From positions 1,357,001-1,421,000 of the forward strand of contig WPIO01000098.1 of the NCBI GenBank assembly GCA_009760855.2: 64,000 bases of DNA, given 5' to 3'. Under the pieces are notes generated by a model, which was given only the letters and a program-made list of their open reading frames with translations, was not told the origin of the DNA and searched no databases. A program made the position numbers and the translations under genes. This document shows, piece by piece, positions 24,651 to 36,961 of this stretch (within the stretch, counting starts at the first letter, position 1; each line of letters begins with the position of its first letter). This DNA comes from Cristatella mucedo (taxonomy: Eukaryota > Bryozoa > Phylactolaemata > Cristatellidae).

Positions 24651-24774
24651 TTGCAGGTACTGCTCACCGAGATCCCTGCTGAAAGAGGTAATCGACCGCC
24701 TTGGGTGACTTCGCCCTTTTTAGTCTTAGCAAATGATCATTTTGTTTAGCCAAACGTGGCTAGAGGGGAGAGGT

Positions 24775-24871
24775 AGGTGAGAAGAGGAAGCAGTAAAAGA
24801 GAGAGAGAATAGTTAGGAAAGAGAATAGAGCAGAGATTGAGCAGAGAGAGGATAGAGAGCAAAGAGAGAGA

Positions 24872-24913
<42 letters not shown>

Positions 24914-24925
24914 CAGAACAGAGAT
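24775..24925 (+). repeat. (GA)n purine-rich microsatellite
   Basis: The tract is almost entirely purine on this strand for about 150 bp, with a pure GA run of about 30 bp near 24876-24905. It produces a Ser/Leu-rich frame on the minus strand that should be ignored. Confidence 0.95.
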
Positions 24926-26331
24926 GACACCTGTATTCTGGTGGACTCAACAGGAAATATGCTGGTAGAGCCAACTTCGAACATTAGTTTTCCAAATTCT
25001 GAGTCACACATGGTTAGCCCATAACAAGTAAACTGGTTTTATCCTCAATCAATTTCAGAAAATTTGCGGGCATCAATTAGCAAGATCGTCATTGCAAGCA
25101 GTAATGTATTTGAGAAAATTTCGTGTGCTTAAATCCTAGGAGGGATAAAACAAACGTTCGACAGAATAGCAGTGAAAGATTATATTGTGCCAGGCAATCA
25201 TATCGGCTAGAAGGAGACTAAAAACCGTGAATGCAAATGATCCAAGTAGAGGGCCCTAAAGTGCCATGTGATAAAAATAATTATAACTGCATTTAATCAA
25301 ACGCAATCAGAGAACTCAATCCCTTTGGGATCCTTTAATGGTTTGGTACTTCACAGGTTCGCCAGATAATATTTGCCCCTTCGCATCCATACTCTGGAGA
25401 TTTCCATGGAGACCAGACTTGAACTTGGCTGTTCCTGTGATGATTTTTCTCCATTAACGTCAATACTGTGTAGGGAGGTTTCCTCTGAGATAAATATTGA
25501 ACTGTTGCAATTAAGTACGAGCAACGCCCAGGCGTGGTGAGAGACGCATGGGAAGGGGTTGGTGTTCTATAGTATCAAAAGTTGCCAAGAGTGTGGTTTG
25601 TGGTTCTGGGTGCATGGCTCGGATCGCTAAGGTCGCCAGCACACTGCAAGTCAGTAGTGACCTAGAGACAGTCCAGCCCACGGCTGTGATTTGATGGCAG
25701 TTGTTTATCCACAGGCCGACTTTGTCCTCCAGCCGACTCACGGGAACAGTTGTTGCTGGGAGGGAGTGGGGGAGGAGGGAACGGCTACCTGAGAGGGCAG
25801 TTGTGTCTGGGGGAGCGATGCAGGGGCACACGCGAATATACATTCCTGCGAACCAGCTTTGACATTCGCCTGTGCCGGCGTAACTACTCAGTTGGAAGAG
25901 CATTGTTCAACCTACACACAGGCGGAACGAAACAAGCCTTAGTAATATACTTATGTTTGCCTTTCTAAGTTGGTCATTTTAAACCCAAAAGAATGCAAAC
26001 TTCTCTGATTATTTTGGCCTAAAATAATACCTAATACTGGTACAGTCCAGATTTGAATTTTATTAAACCAGATCAGCTAGTGAGCCGAAACTCGTTACAG
26101 TGTTTATTGTATACGTAGTTGAAGGGAAGCCGGCCACAAGTCACTCAAGTTTTCGTGATCTACTGTTGCTTTCTTGAGTTGTCAGAGGCAAGACTATGGC
26201 CTTTTGAAATGGCCTGTTACATGACCTGAGGCTAATGACAATGTATGATGTTAGTCATGCAAAGTAGCAGCACATCATTACAGCAGGACAGTGGGAATGA
26301 GATCCAGAAGATTACCTACCTTTTATGATTA

Positions 26332-27554
26332 TCTGCAGTACCCATGAAATATGGAGTACCTCAGGGCGCAGAGCTAGGTCCGGTTCTTTTCACGGTTTAT
26401 GCTCTGCCTCTTGCTAATGTGATTGTCAAGCACAATCTAGGTTTTCACTTCTATGCAGATGACACTCAGTTGTACCTTTGCTTTGATCCCTCCCAGCCTT
26501 CGAGCACCTCAACATCTCTAAACTCACTAGCTGCATGCATTGATGACATCCACACATGGATGACAGCAAATTTTCTAAATTTAACGATGATAAAACTAAC
26601 TTACTAGTTATGGACAAACCCAGTGTGATCCAGAGATTGGAAAGGCTGACTCTCAAAATTGGCTCTGCCAGCATATCTCCAGTTGAATCAAGTCGAAATT
26701 TAGGTGTCATAATCCAAAGCGACCTCTCGTTAGACGACCATATCAGCTCCACAGTCAAATCTGCCTATTTTCAGCTTTATAACATTGCTAAAATTCGGGC
26801 TTGTTTAGATAAAGATACCACGTCCAAGTTGGTCCTTGTATTCGTGACATCCTTTCTCGACTTCTGCAACTCACTGCTTACTGGCCTACCAGCATGTGCG
26901 ATAAGGCGATTGCATCTGGTGCGAAACTCTGCAGCTAGGCTTGTCTGGCGTGAGCGTCGCAGTTGCCACATTACTCCACTTCTCGCCGACCTGCACTGGC
27001 TACCAGTAAAGCAACGGATTGACTTCAAGTTTTTGTCGCTCACCTTTAGGTCCCTTAATTCTATGGTTCCAGCCTATCTGTCGGATATACTACCCCATCA
27101 GGCCAAGCATCGTACCACCAGCTTTTTGGAATCCAACAGTCTAGAAATACTTCATACCAACCTTAAATCCTTTGGAGACCATGCATTTAGTTCATATGAT
27201 TTCAAAGCCTGTAACTCCCTCCCGACCTGCGTCAGAACATCCCCTGACCTGACCACATTTAAAAGGAACCTAAAAACACAGCTATTTAGGACAGCATTTA
27301 GTAGGTCCATGTGATTCGTCCTTGACGTGCTTATGCGTGCTGACACTGTGCATTTTGCAACTAACCACATTTGCATGCTGACCCAATGCATGTCACCACT
27401 AACCACGTTATTCATTTTTTTTATTATCAAGTATGATTATACTCAATGTTCAATTGCATTTCTCTTTGCAGCAAATGTGAAGCACCTAGAGAGAGATTAA
27501 GTTCTCTGAGGGCGCTTTATCACGTAAATTATTATTATTATTATTTTTAATATT
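26332..27554 (+). mobile_element. LINE-A insertion, young, with empty site in the other duplicate
   Basis: This element is 5'-truncated inside the RT core and runs to a complete 3' end: the terminal hairpin aaatgtgaagcacc to gggcgctttatc near 27472-27522, then (ATT)n. Copy 1 of the duplication is continuous across the site (gattacgatttgaac near 1172-1186). Here the flanks are tgatta on the left and attacgatgtgaac on the right, so atta may be a short target-site duplication. It is the least decayed LINE-A in the window. Confidence 0.9.
26344..27314 (+). pseudogene. LINE-A reverse transcriptase, C-terminal part, one frameshift
   Basis: This encodes the palm/thumb part of a non-LTR retrotransposon reverse transcriptase, which copies element RNA into a nicked chromosomal target. 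The first frame (26344-26607) has GVPQGAELGPVLF and the catalytic YADDTQLY. A single-base frameshift near 26575 moves the protein to the second frame (to 27314), which carries DDKTN, LGVII, ARLVWRERR, LLADLHWLPVKQR and FKRNLKTQLF. The upstream palm aspartate motif, fingers and endonuclease are missing through 5' truncation. The fold resembles CR1/L2-like elements. It cannot act on its own. It is not a host gene. Confidence 0.9.
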
Positions 27555-28507
27555 ATTACGATGTGAACCTCAGGACGAGTACACTAGTGAGCTGGAATGT
27601 TGACATGCACGTGCCTCGTAGAATTGAGAGACAAATTTCCAAGGACAGGCTGTCATGCTAGGAATTGACTTTCTGATTGTGCCTCTCATGTTGATAAGAA
27701 AGTAGAGAAGCAACGACTTAGACAATCACTGAGATTGCTAGGTAAACAGCTAACCTGGGAGTGGTTAATGAGGTGGTTGATCGGCGGCATCATCATCTTT
27801 AGATAGAACATCGTTGATTCAACAATTTTGTAATGGATGCTACACGTGGAATTTAATTGGATCGAGTGGTATGATCTACATAAGCCTACGCATGGTTGTC
27901 GATGGACAGTCAGTCCTAATCTCGTTTGTGCTTTGTTAAGCTTGCATTTAGGAGATATGGCTAGCTCATATCTTCGGCACACCACAGGCAGCCTTAGTGA
28001 GGGAACACAGTGCAAATAGTCAAAGTTGCAAAGTCATTGAATTTTTCTGCTAGTGACGTTCGTGTTGTGGCCAACAACTAAGATGACAGGTCGGAGAGGT
28101 GATTGAGCTGCACAGACGAAGCTGACGTTCTCACATGAACAGCATATATTTCAGGGGGTCTTCGGATTTTGCGATTCAAGTTGACTTTATATGAAGAGGA
28201 AGGCACATATTATAGACTGAATGAGATCTAAATGTAGTCACACCAGAGAATTTGTAATAATCGGTAATGATAAAGTGCAGATGTATGCAAAAATATTGCC
28301 AAGTTTGTGACCCTTGCCGTGCATGTAAGCCACATTAGACGATCAATTAGTTAGTGCAGAAAATTTGCTAATGAAGGCGTCACATAAGTTTTCAAAAAAA
28401 ACGTCAGAAGAACCTAATTGGAAGGATGGTTGATTCTTGAACGTAGAAATGAAAGTACGTTGGAAATATTTGAGATAACACAGGAGTAGGTACTCTGTGG
28501 GTGATAA

Positions 28508-29515
28508 TCTAATGGCCGATCGATGATATCTGCACTTGGATGGCAGCACATTTCCTGAAACTAAACTATGATAAAACTAACTCATTTGTTATGGCAAACC
28601 CAGTGTGAGTCAGAAATTGGAAAGTCTGCCGCTCAAAATTGGCCCTGTCAGAATATCTGCTCTTGAATCTGCTAGACATTTAGGAGTCGTATTCAAATGT
28701 GACTTTGGCTAGTTGACAATATCAGCCCAGCAATCAAGTTGGCCTACTTTCAGATAGATAACATTGCTAAAATTCGTGTTTTTTAAATAACAACGCCACG
28801 CCTACGAAGGTCCGTGCATTTGTGACATTCGGTCTTGACCTCGGTAACTTACTGCTTGCTTGCCTACCGGCGTGTACAGTCAGGGGCTTACTGCTGGTAC
28901 AAAACTTCAGAGCTAGGCTTGCCTGACGTGAGCGTCCCAGTTTCCAAATCCCTCCACTTCTCGCTGACCTGCACTGGCTACCAGTCAAGGATTGGATCGA
29001 CTTCAAGGTTTGATCGCTCACTTTTAGCTCAATTCTGTGGCTCCGGCCTATCTCTCAGATCTACTCGCCAACTAGGCCCAGCATCGTACCACCAGCGTTT
29101 CCCAATCCCACAGCTTACAGACACCTTGTACAAACCTCAAATCCTTTGGAGGTTTGCATTTAGTTCGTATGCTCCCATAGCTTGGAACTCCCTCCCGACT
29201 CGCTTTAGAATATTCCCTGACTAAACACATTAAAAAAAACTTAAAACATACCTATTCAGGACAGCTTGTAGTGAGTCCCTGAGATTCGTCCTTCATGTGC
29301 TTATGCCTGCTTAGACTGTGCATGCTACCGCTAACCACACTTGCAAGCAGACCCTGAGCACGTTACCCCTAACCATGTTCTCGACGTTGTCTGTCAAGCG
29401 TGATACTACTCATCATTAAATCACATTTCCCTTTGCAGGTAATGTACAGCGCCTATAAAGAGAGTGAGTTTTCTGAGGATGCTTTATCAAGTTCGTGATT
29501 AGTATTGTTCTTATT
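28508..29515 (+). mobile_element. Old LINE-A remnant, duplicate of 2128-3145
   Basis: This holds the same truncated LINE-A as in copy 1, with the same 5' boundary region and the same 3' end (hairpin near 29430-29490). The LLADLHWLPVK equivalent is near 28960. Both copies are too decayed to keep a frame beyond about 130 codons. Confidence 0.8.
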
Positions 29516-31017
29516 ATGCCTCCTTGATAGCTTAGCGTTGGGTGAAATCGATATAATTGATTAGAAAGACTTCTTCAAGTGTATTGAAAACGTCTTGAAG
29601 TTGAAATTCTTGGCCGCAATATTAAAGACACCACCTAGCGTTTTGATTGATGTAGGGTACTGAAAAAAATTGAGATAGTTGAAATTGCTTGATAATTTTC
29701 AGACATGTTATCAATTTAAGCAACTTTTCAGTCAGAGCGAGCCGATCAAAGCCTTTCTTAGAAATTATTTCGTGTATTGAAAGGGATTAACTGCCCATTC
29801 AGCATCGATTCCAAAGACAAGCTTTAAGTTCGCCCCCGTACTTACAGCAGGCATGACGAAAACCAAGTTAGCGAGATTCCCATTAATGCCTCCGAGAGAA
29901 AGTGCTGAGCGGTTTGACACAATGTCATCAATAGCAAAGGAACGGGTACTCATCTCTCAGCTGCCAACAAACCAGCCGCCTCAGCTCAGGAGCCGGCGCC
30001 CAGCTTCCTCTCCAGGTGCGGCTTCCTTTTGGTAATGCATAATTAAGGTATCTTAGAAACAGGAACTTCATCTATAACTGCACTAGAGCTTCCGTAGCGA
30101 GACTTAAGACTATGCATTCCCAACGAATATGCAGGTTACGAGCCTCTGGCGTATTTAACGCCCCAGCAGGTCTGGCAGATCAAGACTGAATAGATAGGCG
30201 TTTACTAGTGCATTGGCTTGTAATTTCTTTTTCCAAATGGTCTAACTAGTTGCAATTAAGCTTTGAACAACTTGCATCTGTTTCCGCATGCGATTATTAT
30301 GGGTAAAAGAATGCCTTTCATAAGACAGTTTCAGGTGAGACAAGTCTATTGCACCGCATTGGCCCTTTTGCAGTAAGATGACTTGTACAAATCTGAACCT
30401 GCTGGGTTCTATTTAATTTCGGATTAAATTAAAGCGGAAATGGCATCTGATTCAATTTGCGCCGTGTAGCACTTTTAGTGGTCATCAGGCCATCCGAGCA
30501 ATGTCGCTACAGCTGGTCAGGCCTGTGAAGTCGGTAAGGGGTGCGACAACGGCAAGCGACGTGACGCCGGCTAGCAGTTCGACGCCATCAAGTGCTAAGA
30601 TGAAGCAGAGATACGTAACCATGGTCTATCTACATTACGCGTTCAGCATTCCTTAAGAATACGCAGTAGGATACCTTGATTGGTTTGAAGTAACCAAGAC
30701 CTAGCTTTTCCAGCCCTACTAGCTTGGTCTCTTTCATACTTCGAGATCCGTCGAAACTGGCAGGCAGGTGAACATCGTTGTATTTCCTTCCTCTCAACTT
30801 TAAACAGCTTTCGCTCCTGCTGAAGAAGTTTCAAATCGGGTATCGACTCTATCCAACATGATGACGGAAGCAATCTATTCCCCCATTATTGAGTCTTGCT
30901 TTATTTATTCTTACCACAGTTCGATCATGCATTTCAAAAATCTTCCCTTGTTTGTATTGATTTGTTTTCTGTAATCATTTCATTGATAAAACTGTCAGCT
31001 GTTTTGTTCGCTAGACG

Positions 31018-31253
31018 TAGCGCTTAGCCTGATTATCAAAAACATCAGATGCACATCTGCAGGCGAACTTTGCGAAAGTGGGAACCTTACATATGGGATA
31101 AGAAGTGCCGTAGAAATAAATAAAATGTATGGCTGTGCATTGGGTCAGCGTCAACATACAGCATATATGCAGAAAGGAGATGCAAAGTCCAAGGCTCATG
31201 ATGTAAGCCTCAAGTTCCGGACTGAGAAAAGAACTGAGATCGTTAAACATTAG
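31018..31253 (+). other. Duplicate of the edge open frame at 4616-4862
   Basis: About 79 codons are open, ending at TAG 31251-31253. Cysteines in NIRCTS, ELCESG and YGCALG are shared with copy 1, as are LTYG and VSLKFR. The pre-exon AG seen in copy 1 is shifted by one base here (cgctag), so a splice acceptor is less convincing. The product is unknown. A directly following frame (31263-31460) contains CNQCPLETCVCRHH, a zinc-finger-like cluster, but the spacing fits no standard finger. Confidence 0.25.
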
Positions 31254-31259
31254 ACAGCA

Positions 31260-32065
31260 GCCGTGCTATTAAGCTTTGCTGGGCTGAGTCAGCACCGACG
31301 TCGGATAAGAAGAATGGGAAAGCTGCAGCTGTCACGAAAGGATAATGAGAGAGATGGCAAAAAGTGGTGGAGAAAGCCAGTCTGGTGCAATCAATGTCCC
31401 CTAGAAACATGCGTTTGCAGACATCATAAGAAGCCGGAGTTGAATATGAGCATCGGCTGAACCGAGCAGCCCACGAGCTTAATACAACCAACAGCCTCAA
31501 CCTTTCAACACCAAACATTATGACAAAAATTACTTTGATCCGGCTTTTCAGCATCACTGCCACTTACCTCTGCTAGAGTGGGGCATTAACGTGTGAAAGA
31601 TCATTTACAATCCAATCAATAGGAGGAAACCGTGAACCGACAAAAACAACGAGATACGAGTAGGAATTCAAGTGGTAAATTAAACGTTGCCTGAGCCACA
31701 TCTGGTTTTAGGGGGTTTTAAGTTGTGGTATCCCTATTGCTATCGTGCTGCAATTTGGCTAAGTTGTGCCGCTGAAAGCAGGCACGCTTGACTGCGGAGG
31801 TAATGTGGTCATGCAATGCAAAGGTCACTGTGTTACACGACTACTACACATTGTGCAGGCACTGCTAGAGATGTGCTGCAGAGCCGATTCGGAGCGTTTG
31901 TCTTTCAAATTTCCGACTAAATCCAGACACATGTTTTTTCGGCTTTTTCCTGCAGTGACAGATCCTAGTGATGACTTACACCTTCTCCAATGCGTCTCAT
32001 CTAGCCTTGACACTGGCAACTCTTTGAATAGCTTCAGGTAGTTTGATTTGGCGATTCACAGCAAC
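31260..32065. other. No gene assigned
   Basis: Open frames of 65 and 91 codons (31263-31460 and 31766-32041, plus) are unrecognised. The second ends shortly before a LINE-A 3' end and may include worn LINE sequence, but I could not align it. Confidence 0.35.
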
Positions 32066-32069
32066 TTAT

Positions 32070-32190
32070 TTAAATTCTTGACGTTTATTAAGTGTACCAC
32101 CTCGAACAGTTTATAGTCCCTCCTTTGCAGCAAATATAAAGTTTCTAAACTTTGATTGAGTTCACTGATGGCGACATATCAAACGTCTTA
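32070..32190 (+). mobile_element. LINE-A 3' end, decayed
   Basis: The segment tttgcagcaaatataaag, followed by tgattgagttcactgatggcg and an ATT-type AT-rich tail, matches the LINE-A terminus. The first hairpin arm is mutated. Confidence 0.65.
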
Positions 32191-32194
32191 TTAA

Positions 32195-32936
32195 TATTAA
32201 AAAGGACAGCATTTATCCGTGCTTCCTCTAACTTAACAGGTCTTTTGAGATCGGTAAACCACTTTGCACAAGCCGACCTAGGTGGGTCTGGCTACGTCTT
32301 CTCTTGTGAGTTTTCGGCGTTACGGGACTGAAAAGACTGGCACAGTTTCAGGCATTTTGCAATTGCCGCTCTTGGAATGTTACAAGCAAGCCTAAGTACG
32401 TAGACTTCAGTTGGAGTTCTACTAGATGGTAGGCAAATTTTAATGAATTAATCACTGATCGTCGTTCGATAGACGAAAGAAAGCTAGCGATCGAGCAATC
32501 CAGCAGGCTTGTCACCTATGCAACGCTTGGCGTTGCGAAGTCTACCTTATTCTCTCGAGCAACAAACGTTTGGCCGTAACCATTGTGGCATAACAGATAC
32601 AACCGGCCGCTGCACGACGTACTCCGAGTAAATTCTCAGTGCTTCCGGGGATGCTGGCAAATAATAACTTTTAACATAATTGAGGCCGGGACCCGTCCAT
32701 AAATGACGATATTTCGTAAAAGAAGATGAAGTTGCCTGCCGTAATGACAATGACAGCCCTAACCCACCTCCCTTCCATTCGGGCAGCAGGAAGTTTAGGA
32801 ATGGGCCGGCATCTCAACAGAATCCACCACAGATTTGAATAACGATTGGTCGTAAATGGCCGGAATGTCCCTGGCATGGCAAGTAACGTTCTTCCCTGTC
32901 AGTACAAGCAGTGTGCGTGATGTTATGAAATGCAAT
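32195..32936. other. No gene recognised
   Basis: This is unassigned sequence with overlapping minus-strand frames of under 70 codons. Confidence 0.45.
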
Positions 32937-35900
32937 ATGTAATGTATATCCGTCTGGAAATCCACAAAGTCATAAACGCTATGTGGGATTTAGGCAGGAG
33001 AGTTTTGTGTAGTACACTTATTGCATAAGCGGGGATAGGATATTACTTCTGTGCTGTCGATAATCGTATTCGTCAATCAAACCGTCGGAATCTGCTGCGG
33101 CCACTAAGAAAGTTAATGCTTGCCTTGCCAATATTCGATCGTGGATGTCTGAAAACTTCCTGAAATTAAATGACGATAAACCAAACTGCTGCTCATAGGA
33201 CACCCTAAGCGTGTGGCTAAATTAAAAGGCTTTGCTGTTCTAATAGGTGTTGCTATTGTGAGACCATCACCGGGTGCTCAAAATTCAGTTGTCGTTTTCG
33301 ACAGCTGTCTAAATATTAAAAGCTATATTTAGAAGAGTGCTTCTGCAGCTAGCCATTGAGTCCGATCTCTATCCAAGATTAGGAGCTGTCACCCACAGCT
33401 GTTGTACAAAATGGAACTAGCTCATTAGTTCCGTCAAAGCTTGATTATTGTAATTCCCTTTGGATGGGCTGCCAAAGAACAATATTACGCCATTGCAGCA
33501 AACCATTAATATGGCTATAAGGCTAGTCTTCAAGTTCCAGTGGTTTGAGCTCGTCTCCTTTGCTAAAATAGCTAGGATAGAGGCTCGTTGAGCCACGATC
33601 ACAGAGCAAAGTTTTTAGGCTGACCCACAAGGCGAACCATGGCTAGGCTCCATCGTACCTAGCTAAACGTCTGCGTCAGTTTCAGCCTGTTTGCGCCCTC
33701 AGATCCTGTATGGACAATAAATTAGCTGATCTATTTCTCCATTTAATCACCGTTGGCGGCAGAAGCTTTAGCTCTGCAGGTCCTAGACTGTGGAAATCGC
33801 TCCCACAGTTCTTAGGCAACCGCAACTACTCTCCTACTGCCGAATATGGCTCTTCCTTTTTAGCAATCTTGAGCTGCTGAGTCTACTCTACTTACCACCT
33901 CAACTGCTCTACCGACACTGCAATGCTTTCCTCTTTCTCGTCGTTGCGTGAGATGTGGTCTGTAGGCTAGCAAATGCATACCGAAATCCGCTTAGGCTGT
34001 GAGTGAGCCATACAAAACTATCCTGCGTAACACCCACATGGTCTCTATGACTTTGTGGTGTTACAGACGGAGATACATGACATTGAATTCCAGTACGCAT
34101 TCGGTGGCCAATAGACTTCGTCTCACGCAAGAAAGAGAAAATGTGAAACATAGCAGTGTCAGGAGAGCAATTGATGTGGTGAGTAGAGTAGAATTAGCAT
34201 TTCAGGACCTCTGAAAAGGATGAGCCATAGTCGGGAGTAGGAGAGCAGTTGTCTTTGAGTAAGAACTGTGGAAGCGTGTTCCACAGTCTATTGCCTGCAG
34301 CGCTAAAGCATCTGTCGCCAATGGTCTTTTGGCGGAGGAAGGGAACAGCTAATTTATTCTCACTACTCGACCTGCGGGCCCGAAGATTCTGAAACTAATG
34401 CAGGCATTCAGCTAGGTATGAACTAGCCTAGCCGTGGCTGCTCTTCCATGTCAGCCAAAGAACTTAGCTCTGAATTGGTTGCTAAACCCACATGCATCCT
34501 GGCTCTTCAGGCAAAAACGAAACGTGCTCAAACCTCTGGGACTTGAAGACAAGCCTTGCAGCCGTATTCATTGTCAACTGGAGTGGCATAGTTGCTTTTA
34601 TGGGTAGCCCAGCCAAAAGGGAATTAGTTTAGGCAATCCGAGACAGAACTATGGAGCTAGGTAACTTTATTTGCAATATACTGTGAAAAACAGCTCAAGA
34701 TCTTAGATAGAGATCGGACGTGATAGGTAGCTGTAGAAAAAGTCTTCTAAATGAAGCATTTAAAATTTAGATATCTGTCGAAATGACGCCTAATTTTTGA
34801 GGATATGTTGATGGTCGCTCAACAGCATTATCTGATTTAAGTGCAAAGCCTTTTAATCTAGCCACACGCTTAGGGTATCCTATGAGCGGCAGTTCGGTTT
34901 TACCGTTAGTTAGTTTCAATAAGTTTTTCGACCTCAAGGATCGAATGTCGGCAAGGCAAGCAATGATTTTTTCAGTTGCTGCTGCAGATTCCGACGGCTT
35001 GAATGACAAATACAGCTGAGTACCTTCATCATAAAAGTGACATCCTATTCCATGGGCCGTAATCACCTTTCCCAAAGGTTGACTGTAAAGGGACAGCAGC
35101 AAGGGATCGAGTAGAAACCCTTGAGGGATTCAACAGGTAAACGGTCTCGTATGAGACACCTGACCCACACACGACACGGATTGATTGCGATCAGACAAGC
35201 ACGATTTAAACCACGTCAGTACTTCGTCTGCTAGACCAATTGTTGTTCTAAATCGTTAAGTACAACATCGTGACCAACGGTGTCGAAGTCAGCTGACAGA
35301 TCAAGCAGTGCCGTGGCATTTCCGTCATCTTTCCCACGTAGAATGCCATTGTTAACATGGAGGAGAGCAGTTTTAGTGGAATGCTGCCTCTTGAACGCTA
35401 CTTGAAATGGTTCTGAAATTAACTTATTTTCAATAAACTCAAACAGCTGCTTAGCAAAAGTATTTTAAAGAATCTTTGACAAAAAAGGAAGAAAATAAAG
35501 TGGGCCATAGTTCGCATAGACCCCTGTGTCTAATCCAGGCTTGTTAAGTATGAGTCTAGCGATTGCTGATTTGAAAGAGTTGGGGACAACCCCCTTTTTC
35601 CCAGAGAAGCGTTCAAAACGTTGGTCTGGGCAGGGCTAAGTTTGTCTTCCAGTGAAGACTACACAGATGAAGGTATAGGGTCTTCAGGAGACGAGCTCTT
35701 TTGTTTAGACCTTATTAAGGTACCCACTTCGCATGGAGAAACCTCGGGAAACCTTTCCAGGAAGGTCACAATATATTAGAAATTGCCTTAGTCATAGGGG
35801 GCTTTATTTAGGCGAATGTCCACAATTTTTTGAGTGATTAAGTCTGAAAACTTTTCGCTTGAGTCCTTAATATCTTGGGAGTCAGACCTCCCAGCTGTGG

Positions 35901-36000
35901 TCAGTAAATGATTTACTGTCATATAAATCTTTTTGGGGTCTGACTGGCAGGAGTTCAGCTGATGATATCGGGCTCGAGTGCCAGCAGTTTTGTGAATGCA
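32937..36000 (-). mobile_element. LINE-B copy (outer), longest RT coverage, split by another LINE-B
   Basis: The 3' end is at 32937-33033, then the element is interrupted by an oppositely oriented LINE-B (33034-34090) and resumes at about 34092. It continues to about 36000, which makes it the most 5'-complete LINE-B here. The 35500-35990 part covers the N-terminal RT region, with a KSSSPEDPIPSS-like motif typical of the RT fingers in CR1/L2-like elements and an upstream CQSDPKKIY segment. Numerous stops and frameshifts are present. No endonuclease domain was recognised in the window. Confidence 0.8.
33034..34090 (+). mobile_element. LINE-B copy nested head-to-head inside another LINE-B
   Basis: This plus-strand LINE-B begins in the RT core (the YHFYADD region, mutated, near 33040) and ends with the complete 3' end gacggagatacatgacat near 34064-34081. 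It interrupts the minus-strand element between the segments equivalent to taagcgg and tacgcattcgg. Frames are broken, for example near 33400-33600. Confidence 0.8.
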
Positions 36001-36960
36001 TCGCCTTCTAAGCTAAGTCAGATGCATCGCCCGCTAACGAAGGCTTGATACCAATAACATGTTGTTTGTTTTTCCTTCAGCCAGCACGCTATAGATGCTG
36101 GCGGATTTCGCCCAACTTTATCAGCCGGCTGGCAATGTAGACTCGTTCCAATGCTGGTATGCAAGGGTTAGGTATAATAATTTCTGACCAGTGTAAGAAA
36201 CTCTTGTATGTTCTACGATTGTCTAAAGTGTTCAGAGACAATCCTCTTAGTTCCAGTTAATTTGGAAAGTGGCCGCAGCGAACGTTGTCGTGTCAGTTTA
36301 TCCAATATAACGGTAACTGTATATGCATCACTGCCTGCACCCAGCCATTGTTGACTGCTTGCCGCTCGCCTTCAACTATAAGCGCCTGCCCTTATCTATT
36401 AAAACTGGCATCTTTTGTAGACATTCAGCTGCCATAGTGAGAATTATTTCCAACGATGTGGAATGACGAAAGACGGTACAGAGAAAGTAAGGTCCACCCA
36501 GTTATTCGACCCATATCCTGTTATGGGCACCTGCATGCATGACTGGTGCGTTTTATCTGTTAAACCTATGATACAATATGATATGACTAACATCCTAAAA
36601 CTTTGTGCTGATCCTCAAAATAGCAGCTAGCTTTGCTAATTGACCACTAAGCCTAAATCAACCATTTTCAGTGAACGAGATAGGCAGGACCTTGGTCTTT
36701 GCACGATTCCCTAATGCCTCGCGCCGCGCCCTATAGGTTTTCAGAGCTTCCAAGTAAGTTGTTAAGATTGCGTTGTCAAGTTCATTTTAAATTTAAAGTA
36801 TTCCTGCAAAAGCTACATCTTGTTCACGTCGTCGATGGTTCGGGATGCCGCAGGACTGCTAGCCTAACTCAGGGCATATGCTAGCAAGCAGCACTGTGTA
36901 CTGTCTTGCATTGTTTTCCAAGAGTCCAGTTTTGTGAAGTTGACAAAGACCTGTCAGCCG
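36001..36960. other. No gene recognised
   Basis: This may include a little more LINE-B at its left edge. The rest is unassigned, with only short frames. Confidence 0.45.
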
Positions 36961-36961
36961 T

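Larger units (their letters stand above)
25141..31253 (+). repeat. Segmental duplication, copy 2
   Basis: This is collinear with 1-4862. The offset is about 25146 before the LINE-A insertion and about 26390 after it. Shared content includes the old LINE-A remnant, the block around 29853-30035 (a stretch of about 70 bp near 29917-29988 appears identical to 3541-3612) and the open frame at the right edge. Right of 31253 the two copies have no visible similarity. Confidence 0.9.

Noticed and set aside
24760-25011. Ser/Leu-rich minus frame
   Set aside because: It is the translation of a (GA)n microsatellite.
26556-27314. 252-codon frame as a host gene
   Set aside because: It continues a LINE reverse transcriptase after a one-base frameshift and lies in a bounded insertion.
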